The notes beneath the pieces were generated by a model. The model was not told the origin of the DNA. It ran no database searches and saw only the letters and a program-made list of their open reading frames with translations. A stretch of DNA of 64,000 bases from contig MNCI01020641.1 in assembly GCA_015680685.1 (NCBI GenBank), positions 146,465 to 210,464 on the forward strand, written 5' to 3'. Source of the DNA: Gnetum montanum (lineage: Eukaryota; Streptophyta; Gnetopsida; Gnetales; Gnetaceae). The translations under genes and the position numbers were made by a program. Each line of letters begins with the position of its first letter. Position 1 is the stretch's first letter. Below are positions 12,801 to 24,868 of this stretch, piece by piece.

Positions 12801-13420
12801 ATAGTCATTCCTGACTGTACCTCTACTACTATTACTTGATTTTTTCAACAATAGGTGGTAAACATGTTTGACATGCCTAGGACACTAATTTTTGACAACT
12901 GAACATACTTCACAAGAGTTCTATTTTGTAATTTAATGCAACACTTGGGGATGCAACATAAACTTACAACACCCTACCATCCTCAAGCCAATGATCAAGC
13001 CCAAGTAACTAATATAAAAATTACTCGAATCCTAACATGAACCATTAATAGATATAGAAAATGTTGAAGTACCAAACTCAATGATGCCCTCTAGGCATAT
13101 CACTCAACATGGAAACTTTCTATAGGCTACTCTCCCTATGATTTAGTGTATAAAAAACTACCCAAACTTCCAATTCAAACTAAACTCCACACGCTCACAA
13201 CCACATGTGAGCTTGACTTTGATATTATCTTGACACAAAAAGAAAGACTTATGATATTCAACATGCTAGAAAAAAATCATAGGGTAGCTCTTATGATGAA
13301 TAACGTGCATAAGACATACAAAAAATAATTCCACAATGCCCAGAGAGGAAAAATTGAATTTAAACTAGGAGACAAGATTCTCTATTGTAATCCCATGCAT
13401 GGCATCTTGCACTTGGTCCA
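9870..13420 (+). pseudogene. Element C pol remnant (PR-RT-RNase H-IN)
   Basis: Domains follow the Athila order. A protease-like region lies around 9990-10400. RT begins near 11054 (EFIYIVVDSEWVSSLFIMP, then FLDGYSGYNQIQI at 11273-11311 and KKMPFSLCNVPATFK at about 11370-11410). The catalytic block that reads FMDDFSTYG in A and B is damaged to FIDTSPPM. RNase H and integrase fragments follow (zinc-finger region about 12500-12660, catalytic core about 12700-13000, C-terminal VYKKLPKLPIQTKLHTL near 13150). Homology stops around 13395-13420, so the 3' part of C and its 3' LTR are missing. It is strongly decayed, with stops and frameshifts throughout. Confidence 0.8.
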
Positions 13421-14025
13421 CCTTATGGACCATATTTGTGAAGGCCTTTTTAGTTTTAACTTAACCCTACATCATGACCTTAACAAAATTAGAAATTTTG
13501 ATTTTGACTTCAATGTTCTTGGTTTGCTTCCTCCATTGTGGGTTATAATTGTGCACCTCTACATTTTGCTTTTTCTACTACTCACTTTTCATCATTGAAA
13601 TTGTGTCTAGAAGCATCTTAATTTGGGCAACATATTTCTTATGTACCTAGCCCATCATGTACATGTCTACATGCTCTCAAGTATTCTACCTTGGATCCTC
13701 CATGATATGCACCAATTGTTCTCATTGGAAAAAGCCCCATGATTTAAACATTTGTGCACAATCTTCTTTATCTCTCCATGGCATTATCTAAAGATTCGTA
13801 GGACCTTTTCTTCCACGTGATCATCTCCTTTCTAATGTTGGTGATGCAAACATAGGTTTGCAATTTAGCATAGATTATCCTAAGCATGTCTACACATAAT
13901 TAAATCATCTTGGGAGGTAGAGATTATACGAGGTTTTTATGTGCTCACAATTCCTTATAGATAGCAAGCATTATCAAATCCCTAAAAAATAATTTGAGGA
14001 TCATTACTAGTACATTCCTAATAGG
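13421..14025 (-). pseudogene. Possible gag fragment flanking element D
   Basis: Minus-strand translation at about 13600-13950 gives KEMITWKKRSYESLDNAMER followed by a Gly/His-rich stretch. It is loosely like the capsid block ITWFKQKPHESLYDAWERYK of plant gypsy gags. Stops interrupt it. It is separated by element D from its continuation at 20599. The identification is tentative; the segment is in any case not part of element C, whose homology ends before it. Confidence 0.3.
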
Positions 14026-15282
14026 TGTTACATCCCATCTAGATACATTAGGTATGGTCATATGCTTACAATTTATACATTGTGTGTGGAGTTTCGGTGG
14101 ATTGTCGGGGACACTTCATCTTTATGTTATGATTATGATGTCTTAAACAATATGGTTATCTATACTAGCCCTATGTGATGTGTTAGATAGGTGAGGTTGC
14201 TAGCAGGGGTGTTGGATTGGGGTACAAGAGCACCTATTCGGTATTTCTTTATGCTTTATGTGTGATTTCATTATTTATGCATTTATACTATAGTGCTATG
14301 TTGTGTGATGTTCGGGTGTGATTTTGGCATGTGAATGTATAGAGAATTTGATAAGGACCTCATAGGTTCAAACATATTTTGATTTGGAGTCCTAGTATGT
14401 TTGTTACACATGATTAAAGTTCATGGCATTAGTTGTGAAGGAAAAAAATCAATATAACTTATGAATATATTTCATTTTAAAAAAATCATAAACAATTGAA
14501 AAATAAAAACAAAGGGGTCCAATTAGTTTATGCATGTGATGTGTAGAAAACAAAAGGGAAGTGGCTTGTATATTCTTTAAAAAAAAAACATATGCTTAAA
14601 AGCATGGTTTATCATTGTTCTTTTTAAACCACCATCCTTGCTAATAGCATTGCTACTTTGCCACTTTATCCCCTTTTCTTTCTTTTGCACCACATGTTGT
14701 GGATTGTGAATTTGGAGGGGCTTTATCATAGTAGAAACTGATTTTTAGTTTCTTTTCTTCTATTTTCTTTCATGCTCTTTCTTTATCTACCCCTTTTCGA
14801 GAATTTTGAGCCTTGTGAACGATTTTTTCTTGCTCTAAACCTGGCTTTGGGATTATTGTAGTCATATCTATGTAGGTGCAAAACTTGTTTGGAGCAAAAT
14901 AGAGTCCTACTAAAATTTTGAGGGTTTTCAGATTATTTCGAACATTCTACCACAACAATTTTAATTGGTGGGTTGTCTTTACCTTTTCCTTATATTTTTA
15001 TGCTGGATTAGTATATATGATTATGCAATGTGGGCATGTGGGGTGGATAGCTCAAAGATTGAGCTTGGACATATTATTTTGCATATTTCCTAAAATTGTA
15101 TAGTTTTGATTATGAATTGTTTATTAAGATATATGTGATGTATGGTATGATGGGGACTTGTGGGATATGATATGTGATGTTGATGAGCTTGGTTTTCTTG
15201 GAATATTATATTTTTAAGGGCCTATTGTGGCACGGGAATTTTTGGGAGTTTCAATCCTTCTAGCAGTAATTAAATATTAATA
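14026..15282 (+). mobile_element. Element D 5' LTR, truncated
   Basis: Matches the first 1.3 kb of the 3' LTR at 17820 onward up to AATTAAATATTAATA, then switches abruptly to RT coding sequence. A segment of about 38 bp present in the 3' LTR (about 17906-17943) is absent here at about 14111. Confidence 0.8.
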
Positions 15283-17809
15283 GGTAGCTAAACCGAATAA
15301 CTGTAAAGAATAAATATCCTCTACCATGCATTGATGACTTGTTTGATCAACTTCAAGGAGCTCATGTATTCTGAAAGATTGATCTCAAGTCTGGGTATCA
15401 TCAGGTGAGAGTTAGGGCGCAAGATGTATCAAAGACAACATTTAGAACACAATATGGTCATTATGAGTTTATGGTGCTTTCATTTGGGTTGATAAATGTA
15501 CCAACAGTTTTTTTATGCACCTCATGAACAATGTGATGCGACCATTCCTAGATCAGTTTGTGATTGTGTTCATAGATGATATCTTTGTATATTCTCGTAA
15601 TGAGCAATTGCATGCAGAGCACTTGCGGATAGTATTACAAACTTTAAGGGAGTACCAACTGTATGCCCAACCACCTAAGTGTTCATTTTGGCAATTAGAG
15701 ATTTAGTTCTTGGGACATGTGGTGTTAGGAGTTGAGATTTTTGTGGATCCTGCAAGGATTGTAGTTGTTCACAATTGGCCTATGCCACAATCAGTAGTGG
15801 AGGTGCAAAGCTTCTTGGAATTAGCAGGATATTACTATAGGTTTTTGAAACATTTTTCTCGCATAGCATCTCCTTTGACTCAATTTTTGAGAAAGGAGGC
15901 TAACTTTACTTAGGGCCCAACTTGTCAAGTTGCATTTGAAAAGTTCAAGCATACAGTGGTGACTACTCTAGTGCTAATATCTCCTACACCAAGACATCCT
16001 TATGGTGTTAGTACTGATGCTTCAAGGGATGGATTTGGTTGTGTTTTGATGTAGGATGGATAGGTTGTGGCTTATGTTTCCCATCAATTGGGGCCACATG
16101 AAATTAGATATCTCGTGCATGATCTAGAGTTGGGTGCTATGATATTTTCATTAAAGATTTGGTGGTATTATCTATATGGGAAGAAGTTTACAATTTGGAC
16201 TAACCATAAGAGCCTCCAATATCTTATGAGTCAACCATAGTTAAACTTACAATAATGTAGATGGATCAAGCTGCTTGCTAACTTTGATTTCACTATTAAA
16301 TACAGGCCTAGTAAGACTAATAAAGTAGTAGATGCATTGAGTAGGGTGATGAGTAAGCTTAATAGCTTGTCAATCCAATCAAATTTTTAGGAGCATATAC
16401 GAGAGAAATAACAACATGATCCATGGTATTAAGACTTGAGGCAACAAACCACCTCTGATGGATTGCTCTTCATGGATAGACATGGAGTGTTATGGAGGGA
16501 TGGTTGAGTATGTGTTCTAGAAGCTCTATGAATTCAGTTGATGAATGAGGCTTACATGAGTAGATAGCAAATGCATCCAGGTAGTTAGAAGACATACCAG
16601 AGTTTACGACAAATGTATTGGTGGCCTGGTATGAAGAGGAATGTAGGAGAATATGTGTCTTGATGTTTAATTTTCCAAGTGAAGATAGAGCATTAGAGGT
16701 CTGGGAGATATTTGTATTCCCAGATATTCCTTAGTAGAAATGGGATGCCACTGGTATGGATTTCATTATTGGTCTTCCACAAGCTCATAGTTGTCGTGAT
16801 GCTATATTGGTAATTGTTGATTTGTTGAAAAAGTTTGCCCATTTCCTTGCCACGCAATCATCAGTGCGTGTAGTAGAAACTAGACATCTCTTTCTTATAG
16901 AGATAGTGTAGTTGCATGGGATGCCACAATGGATTATTAGTGATAGAGATGCTTGATTCATGTCAAATTTTTTGCAAACATTTTAGAAGGCAATGGGTAC
17001 AAACCTGAATATGAGTTTGGCATATCATCCACAAATTGATGGTTAGATTGACCAGGTGAATCAAATTCTAGAAGACATGTTGAGAGCCTATGCTTTGCAG
17101 TATAGAGAAGGTTGGGATCATATGTTACCATTAACTAAATTTTCATATAATAACAGTTATTAAGAGAGTTTGTGGGCAACACCATATGAGATTTTATATG
17201 GTAGGCCATGTAGAACACCTTTATTTTGGGATACCATAGAAGATCGTTAGCAAGTGAGGATAGATTTGGTGAGACAAACTATAGAGCGGATTCAAGAGAT
17301 TCAAGATAGATTAAGAGCTACACAAGATAGGCAGGCAACATATGCCAATTGGCATCAAAGGCCACTAGAGTTTGTGGTCGAAGATCATGTCTTTCTACGT
17401 GTTTCTCCCTTGAAGGGCCTTACCCAATTTGGCCAAAAAGGAAAATTGGCTCCTAGATATATTGGTCCTTTTCAAGTGTTACAAAGGATTGGGAGAGTGG
17501 CCTATCAAATAGCATTACCTCCCCATTTAGCACATGTACATGAGGTGTTTCATGTATCTATGCTATGATGTTATGTGTTTGATGAGCACCATGTGATTGA
17601 TCATTCAGGGATACAACTATAGTCTAATGTCAATTATGTTGGGTAGCCAGTAGAGATTGTTGATCGCATGTTGCAACAACTACGTAGTAAAGTTGTGCCT
17701 ATGGTCAAGGTTTTATGGAGTAGACATGGAGTTTTAGAGGCTACCTAGGAGGTGAAGACTAAGATGCTTGTAGCTCATCCTAAGATCTTCTGGGAGGAAG
17801 ATTTTCAAT
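15283..17809 (+). pseudogene. Element D pol remnant (RT-RNase H-IN-chromodomain)
   Basis: RT starts in mid-domain with KNKYPLPCIDDLFDQLQGA and has [13 protein letters not shown] and an intact catalytic FIDDIFVYS (about 15570-15596), followed by the thumb (AGYYYRFLKHFSRIASPLTQ). RNase H (VSTDASRDGFGCVL at about 16008-16050; YRPSKTNKVVDALSRV at about 16300-16350) and integrase follow, with a damaged zinc finger, GMDFIIGLPQAHS in the core and AYHPQIDG. At 17254-17568 the IN C-terminus reads [19 protein letters not shown] and FHVSML. A chromodomain-like VKVLWSRHGVLEATWE lies at about 17707-17756. In-frame stops and frameshifts show it is dead. The missing 5' half removes gag and protease. Confidence 0.85.
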
Positions 17810-17819
17810 AAGGGAAGAG

Positions 17820-20598
17820 TGTTACATCCCATCTAGATACATTAGGTATGGTCATACGCTTACGATTTATACATTATGTGTGGAGTCTCGGTGGGTTGTT
17901 GGGGACGAGTTAATTTAACATAACTGTATTTTCTATGTTATGAGACTTCATCTTTATATTACGATTATGATGTATTAACTAATATGATTATGTACACTAG
18001 CCCTGTATGATGTGTTAGATAGGTAAGGTTGCTAGCAGGGGTGTTGGATTGGGGTATAGGAGCACCAATTCGGTATGTCTTTATGCTTTATGTGTGATTT
18101 TAATATTTATCCATTTGTACTATAGTGATATGTTGTGTGATTTTTGGATGTGATTTTAGCATGTGAATGTGTAGAGCGTTTGATAAGGATCTCATAGGTT
18201 CAAATAAATTTTGATTTGGAGTCCCGGTGTGTCTGTTATGCATGATTAAAGTTCATGGCATTAGTTGCGGAGGAAAAAATCAATATAGCTTATGAAAATA
18301 TTTCATTAAAAAAATCATAAATAATTCAAAAGTAAAAACAAAGGGGTCCAATTAGTTTATGCACATGATGTGTAGAAAAAAAAAGAAGTAGCTTGTATAT
18401 TCTTTTTTTTTTTAACAACAAAAAAAACATATGCTTAAAAGCATAGTTTATTATTGTTCTTTTTAAATCACTGCCCTTGCTAACAGCACTGCAACTTTAT
18501 TCCCTTTTCTTTCTTTTGCACCACATATTGTGGATCATGAATTTGGAGGGGTTTTATCATAGCAGAAACCAATTTTTAGTTTCTTTTCTTCTGTTTTCTT
18601 TCATGCTCTTTCTTTTTCTACTCCTTTTCTAGAATTTTAAGCCTTGTGGATGATTTTTTTCTTGCTTTGAACCTGGCTTTGGAATTACTACAGTCATATC
18701 TACATAGGTGCAAAACTTTTTTGGATCAAAACAAAGTCCTGCTAAAATTTTGAGGGCTTTCAGATTATTTTGAACGTTCTACCACAACAATTTTAACTGG
18801 TGGGTTGTCTTTACCTTTTTCCTAGATTTTTGTGCTAGATTAGTGTATATGATTATGCAATGTGGGCATGTAGGGAAAATAGCTCAAAGATTGAGCTTGA
18901 ACATGTTATTTTGCATATTTCTTGAAATTATACGATTTTGGTTATGAATTATTTATTAAGATATATGCGATGTATGGTATGATGGAAACTTGTCAAATAT
19001 GATATGTGATGTTGATGAGCCTGGCATGCTTGGAATATTATATTTTTGGGGGCCTATTGTGGCACTAGCGTTTTTGGGAGTTTTAATCCTTTCTAGCGGT
19101 AATTAAATATTAATAATTATTATTTTATTCATCAAACCTAAATGCGCATAACTTTGCTTTCAGGAGTCCAATTTAGGTGAAAGTAGTGTCGTTGGGATCG
19201 TCTTAGGAGGTACTTTCTAATCATGGAATTAGTTTTCTTTTTCAACATATATCATTTTGGAGGTTAGTATAGTGGTCATTTTGTGGTATTACATGCAGTT
19301 CAAGAAATATGTTTATGGTGAAACATTTTGTTTTGTTGAATCGTGGTATTATTTTCAAGAAATGAATGTGACTGCTAGGTGTGAATATATGTGGTCATTT
19401 TATGTTGGTTTTGGATGTGTTGTGCTTGTGGCATGAGTTAGCTTAAGCTAGTTAAGCTTTGTACATGTCTTCATGATGATGCTTGTGATGGTTGTTAGCG
19501 GGTGGTGCTAGCATGAAGGTGTGGATTGATTGGTGATGAGGCACCTTGTTGAAGGTAGTATGGATTGAACCCTACTATGATGCATTGGTGAGGCTCCTAT
19601 CTCAAGCCTCATCCTAAAAGTGGGAGAGCATAGGTGTGTTCATTCCTACGACTTGTACATGGCATAGGTGTGTTCGTGCCTATTGCCAATCCTCCAGAAG
19701 GCTAGTGGTTATAGGTCACAGGTTGATGGACCCTAGTATCGATTGGATAAATAAAAGACTAAAAAAAGACCTATAGGCAATGGCTATTTATGAGTACTCA
19801 TGACAATGTTTCACATGATACACTGAGTGTGGATATGCTAGCAATCACATGGGTTATGTATATGATAGTATCGATTTGTGAGTCATGGTGGTGATAATGT
19901 ATATTATGATTGAATTATGATTTTGTGGGTTGTCAATTTTGTAATGGATGTATGATAGATTATGTCATATAGTGGTTTTATCTATGATTGTGTGATGACA
20001 ATCTATTCTTTTTTATAACAATTATGCCAGTGTTAGGTGTAATATGGTGTGTGTACATGTGTTGCTCTTAGCATGTATAAGACTAATTGTTAATGTAGGT
20101 TTCCTTGTACCCCACTCCTCTCCTCCAATGCAGCACTTGTTGACCATCTAGCAGGGAAAGTGTAAAGGTTTCCCACTTAGTTATATACTAACTTTATTTC
20201 ATTATAGGTGGAAGTCACATGAGCCCTGACAAGCATAGAGAAGGAGAGTAGAGGAGGGGAAAAGATTTAGGGCTTGGTTATTGTATATTTCCATGTACAA
20301 TAGTATGGACTATTTATAATTGTATGAAACTCTTTGTACTCTTATATATATGATGATGATGTTTATGTGTTTTTGTATCTTAGCAAAGTAGTGCACATTT
20401 TTTATTTTCATAGAGACATGCAATTTTAGAAATTGAAGTGTATGTTTTGTTTTGGTTTGGCATGGATTTCTATGTAGTTTGACCTTCCTTAATATCATGT
20501 ATTTCTACACATCATTAGCTTTTAGTTATGATGCTTCTGTTCTAAAATTACTAGTGATCCTAGGCATCACCCTGCCCTAGTTAGGGCAAGGTGTTACA
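17820..20598 (+). mobile_element. Element D 3' LTR
   Basis: The 2779-bp LTR starts TGTTACATCC after a polypurine tract AAGGGAAGAG (17810-17819) and ends CAAGGTGTTACA. It includes a TATATATATG tract near 20343. The length fits the long LTRs of Tekay/Del chromoviruses. Confidence 0.75.
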
Positions 20599-21728
20599 AT
20601 AGCATTGGACATTAATGATATTAGTTTTCTTGATTTGACTAGTACTAATATGTTAGCTATAAATATAGACAATAAAGTTCAGCTTCTAGTAATCTTCCTA
20701 ATTAAAAAGGGGAGCATTCTTATCACCACTATCCCTAGTGAAATGGAGATATTCAAATTGGAAAAGTAAATTGTTGTCACTAGACCTCCTTCCTCTTCAT
20801 AGTTGTACTTCCAAGAACTCTTGTGAAAGATCTTCTTCTTGTTCTTCATGTTTGGATTAGTCTCCTCTTCATTGTCAAAATCTTCAACCTTGAAGACTTT
20901 GTGTCGCTCTTCTACCTCCTTTGGCAAGCAATCACAAAGTTCTTGCTTTTGGTAATGTTCATACTCCTCATTGATTTCTAGCTAGTCAAGGTCTCAACAA
21001 TGCCTGCTTGAGTACCTTCCATCTTGTAGAATCATCCTTGAATGTCTATCCACATTTCTTTCCTATCCGAATAGTATGCTAAGACCATTCATGATTGAGA
21101 ATAGTCCATCACATTCTTGAACACGAAGTAGACTATTTTCATCTTTTTAGATCTATTGTTGCTAAATGTTCTAGCACTCAACATTATTTGTCATTTCACT
21201 TGTAGGTTTAAATCTACACACAAATTCTAAGGAAAACATACACAAGTTGAAAAAGAGTGAAAGAACTTGAATGTACAAGTAAACAAGCAATTTACAAAGT
21301 GTCTGAGTAATGGTTTTGATGATAGGGGCTCCCTTAATTGAGACCATAAGGAGTATAACATTCAAAATGTGTAACAACTGATTGTACAAATTATGTATTG
21401 TCATTCCATCTCAAATAAATAAAAATGTTATAATACATATCATACACATGATATAGATTATCCTATGTTGCCGTCATAGAGAAAAGAAATATTTATAATT
21501 TCATTAATTTTTATGTAATTTATTCAAAGAATAAAACAATAAATAGTCACACTCATTACAATTCCTTACAAGATAGGCACAATGTTCACTTGTCAAAAAG
21601 TAATTAAATACATGCATGCATCACATTCTTTTATGGGATAGGTATAAAACCATAGATGCATACTCATGTTGCAATCACTTGTGGGATAAATACAACACCT
21701 CACATGGAATTATCTCTATTGCATTCCA
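20599..21728. other. Unassigned region right of element D
   Basis: This continues the sequence interrupted by element D. Minus-strand frames at 20679-20927 and 20930-21140 can be read for up to 80 codons with an acidic, Lys-rich composition (FDNEEETNPNMKNKKK). I could not tie them to a family. It is probably decayed element coding sequence. Confidence 0.3.
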
Positions 21729-22746
21729 TGATAAAACAAGTTTTGTCACAAACTATGATATCATAGCTACGATATTTTAGCTTTGTATACATCATCTTAG
21801 ATACAATGTAGTAGGTCATGGTCATGCCTATAAATACTAACCCACCATTGCATCAAAGTCACAAGTTTTTGCCAACACTTAGTGAAATTCTTATAGTTTG
21901 TTTACTTAAAGTTAGAATTAGAGTGAATACCTGAAATTCTTATAGTTTGTTTACTTAAAGTTAGAATTAGAGTGAATACCTGAAATTCTTATAGTTTGTT
22001 TACTTAAAGTTAGAATTAGAGTGAATACCTGAAATTCTTATAGTTTGTTTACTTAAAGTTAGAATTAGAGTGAATACCTGTAGTGTGGTAAATTACAATT
22101 CTATGGAATCTTTGTTTGAGTGGATTATTCCTGAACAAAATTGATGAACAACAATAAAGATTGAGATTGTTCTTCATCATTGCAATGTATCACTTAGCAT
22201 AGATTTATTTTCCATAATGATTACTCTCCTTAAGTCATTTACATTTACATTTATTAAGTCATTTACTTTTCCCATGTCTATTAGTAAGGCAAAATAAGTA
22301 TGACTAGTTTCATGTGTAAAGTATAACTATTTGGTAACCTAGTAGTGACTTTGTTTGATTCACTCAGTAGTAAAGCTATTTGATAATCCTATTAACAATT
22401 ACATTAGCCCAGGACATGTACGAAAAACTAGGAATGGATGGTTATTGCCATAGGATAGAATAGATTTAAAATTACGTTGTACTTAGAAATAAAATTTACA
22501 TTCCTTTTCATCATGTTTAAACTTTGCATTATTAAAAGTCACTCAACATTAGTTTATCATACACATCATTAAGAGTTAAAGTATACAATTTGCAACCTCG
22601 CTAACTCTAAAGTGGGAAGACAACGATCACAAACTTAACATCAACTCACTAGTATACTTACATTGCCCATGTGCAAATTACAATTTGGTCACACGTGAAC
22701 AGTTGTGACCTATATGGTTGAGTGTTAAAATACCCAATTGCTCATC
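21729..22746 (+). mobile_element. Athila-like LTR with internal tandem repeat
   Basis: Starts TGATAAAACAAG, carries an array of GATATCATAGCTACGATATT-like units (about 21757-21815), then CCTATAAATAC at about 21828, and ends with the family-type U5 (TATGGTTGAGTGT... AATTGCTCATC). The region after the end shows no clear primer binding site, so it may be a solo or truncated LTR. A 49-bp unit repeated four times lies downstream of the TATA box and lengthens it to about 1018 bp. Confidence 0.65.
21883..22078 (+). repeat. 49-bp tandem repeat, four copies
   Basis: Units at 21883-21931, 21932-21980, 21981-22029 and 22030-22078, each beginning TGAAATTCTTATAG and ending AGTGAATACC. They look identical to one another over the whole unit, in contrast to the decayed surroundings, so the expansion is recent (or is an assembly artefact). 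They lie in the transcribed part of the LTR, about 50 bp past the TATA box. Confidence 0.95.
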
Positions 22747-24600
22747 GCCACACGTGACCAACAACTTAAGAATTAATTAATTAATTAATAATAAGTCAAG
22801 CTTATATTTTTGGTATTTTTATTGTTTAATGTGCACCAACATCGAAAAATAAAAGGGAAATCATGTCTTATTCACGACACTAGCATTTGACTCTTCGTTG
22901 ACCAAACAATTATAGGCTTTGAAAGCAAAGCAACACTTGAAAAAATCTCACTACACAATGAAATGATGACTTAAAACACAACCAATAATAATAATAATAA
23001 ACACTTCCTCAAGTAAAGAGAATCTCCACATGCCAATCAAGCAAATGAAAATGGTAAGTAAAAGGTAAGAAACAAGCTCTATCTCCATCCATGTATTTAT
23101 AATTTTCAAACTTACAATAGAAGAAGTATCCTATTTCTTGAGCACTAGCATGCACCTAGTTACTTTCCAACTAATTTTCACAAAAATCACATCAAAAACA
23201 TGCAAGGGTGCACTAGCACTATGGAGTGCATTGCCTCCTAAGAGCTCGCATAACCTAGAAATAGCACAACCCTAATCTCAAATTGCAATTTCACATTTTA
23301 AATAAAGCCAAAGTTGAGGGGACACGTCCCAACTAACTTCTAGAACTCAAATGAAACTCAAAGATCCCACATTGCCTTGAACAAAAAGTGTAAGAAAAAC
23401 GAGCACTACAAAAAATGCCTAGTCAACAAAGCACCGCACACCAAAACAAAACAAATACTATAAACCTAAGTGTGCAAAATGACTCCATATGTACCAGAAT
23501 CTTTGACATTGCTCCTCAACATCAAGAACATAATCAATAAAAATACTATGACAAAGATGATAATATTATTACACCTAAATATTCGAAGAGGTAACTATCA
23601 TTGCGGTGATAATGGTTTTACGCTACCATGTAGAAGCTAAGAAGCCATGTAAAATAAACTCAACCAAACAATTCCACTACATCATCTGTGTTGATACGAA
23701 GTAAATAGGTAAACGTACAAAAGGTTTAATGAAACGCCAAGCTACCACAAAATTTGAAACGCCAAATTGATTCGTTAACAAAATATAAAGACCTGTGAAT
23801 AAATAATTACAGATTTTAATGTTCATATTTTGTTTACATATAGATATATGAGGATGAGAATTGTAACAAGCATCGTGTTGCATAAGCTTTCAACCGTAGA
23901 AACCTCCTTCAGTTTGAAACATCCAACTTCATAATTTAAGATTTGGTTTAATAGTTTCTATTCTATCCCGCATTTTCTATTTAAGCTGCTGAACAATCAC
24001 ATAAAGGGCCACTGACTAATCCCATAAAGGGCTTTTTTCAGTTCTACAATACTACTAATTGCATTTAGATACTGGTAGCAATTTCCTTGCTCAGAATACC
24101 GTAGTGTTGCAAATGATCTTCATTATGTAAATATTTGCGTAAAATCTTGAAATTCTATGTGACAACTGGGTCAAGCACGTAAAAAATTCTAAAGATTTTA
24201 AAACCAATTTGGTTCTCCCTTCCATATAGAATATGCATGAATATAACCACCACCAAATACCATGCAAAAACCCCATCTAAATCCCGATAATCTTGTCATC
24301 CTACAAGTCTGCTGCATTAGTACCCATTTGATGGGCATGACCCAATGGTATGTGGAGAGAATCAAAGGAAAACCATGATCAGCGATATGAATCGCCTGCT
24401 ATACTATGCTGTGCAAAACACAACCAAACGGTTCTGTAATTTGGTAGAGTGAAATTACCAGCTAAAAATATCTAAGATCCTACGCAAACATTTAAAGAAT
24501 AAAAATGGGTTCCAATAAAACAAAGACAAATGAAACTGCTACAATGTTGTAAATGCAATTAGGAAAATAAATGCAAATGCAGACTTTTGAAGTATTGCAT
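22747..24600. other. Unannotated region 3' of the RING gene
   Basis: I see no coding sequence, LTR end or recognisable repeat here beyond a short AATT run near 22775 and an AAT run near 22986. The region beyond about 24600 may hold the 3' UTR of the RING gene. Confidence 0.4.
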
Positions 24601-24749
24601 ACGCCAAAAAGCCCTTTATGTGTATGTTTGTGCTTGTGTTGCTTTTACGAAGCCTAAGCTTAAATAGAAGATGCTGACATGAAAAGAAAATATTAAAACA
24701 ATTTTAAAAATAATACAAAATAACAGATGCAACAAAGCTTGTTAGAATT

Positions 24750-24834
24750 CCCATCCCCATATAAACAGAAGATAAACATTCCCATCCCCGTATTAACAGA
24801 AGATAAATATTCCATATAAACAGAAAATAAACAT
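24750..24834 (+). repeat. 31-bp tandem repeat, 2.7 copies
   Basis: Units of CCCATCCCCATATAAACAGA plus 11 bp at 24750-24780 and 24781-24811, and a partial unit at 24812-24834. They differ at a few bases. The array lies about 35 bp downstream of the RING gene stop codon, so it is probably within the 3' UTR. Confidence 0.85.
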
Positions 24835-24868
24835 CAAAAGTGATAACGTTGATTTTTTAACATGACTA

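Larger units (their letters stand above)
14026..20598 (+). mobile_element. Element D: chromovirus-type Ty3/gypsy with large internal deletion
   Basis: Two copies of a sequence beginning TGTTACATCCCATCTAGATA (14026 and 17820) flank a pol remnant. The right copy ends GGTGTTACA at 20598. The flanks read ATAGG (14021-14025) and ATAGC (20599-20603), a near-perfect 5-bp target duplication. Domains in order: truncated 5' LTR, RT, RNase H, integrase with a chromodomain-like end, polypurine tract, full 3' LTR. The rest of the 5' LTR, primer site, gag, protease and N-terminal RT are missing. The C-terminal IN/chromodomain pattern and long LTRs suggest the Tekay/Del lineage. Confidence 0.85.

Noticed and set aside
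14026-20598. tRNA or rRNA genes in the long non-coding LTR stretches
   Set aside because: I looked for cloverleaf A/B boxes and rRNA-like blocks and saw none that were convincing; the only A-box-like sequences are the two SINE-like segments.
21729-22746. 3' LTR partner of element C
   Set aside because: Its U3 start, array core and length differ from the LTR at 6423-7302, there is no polypurine tract of the family type before it, and sequence between is not element C.
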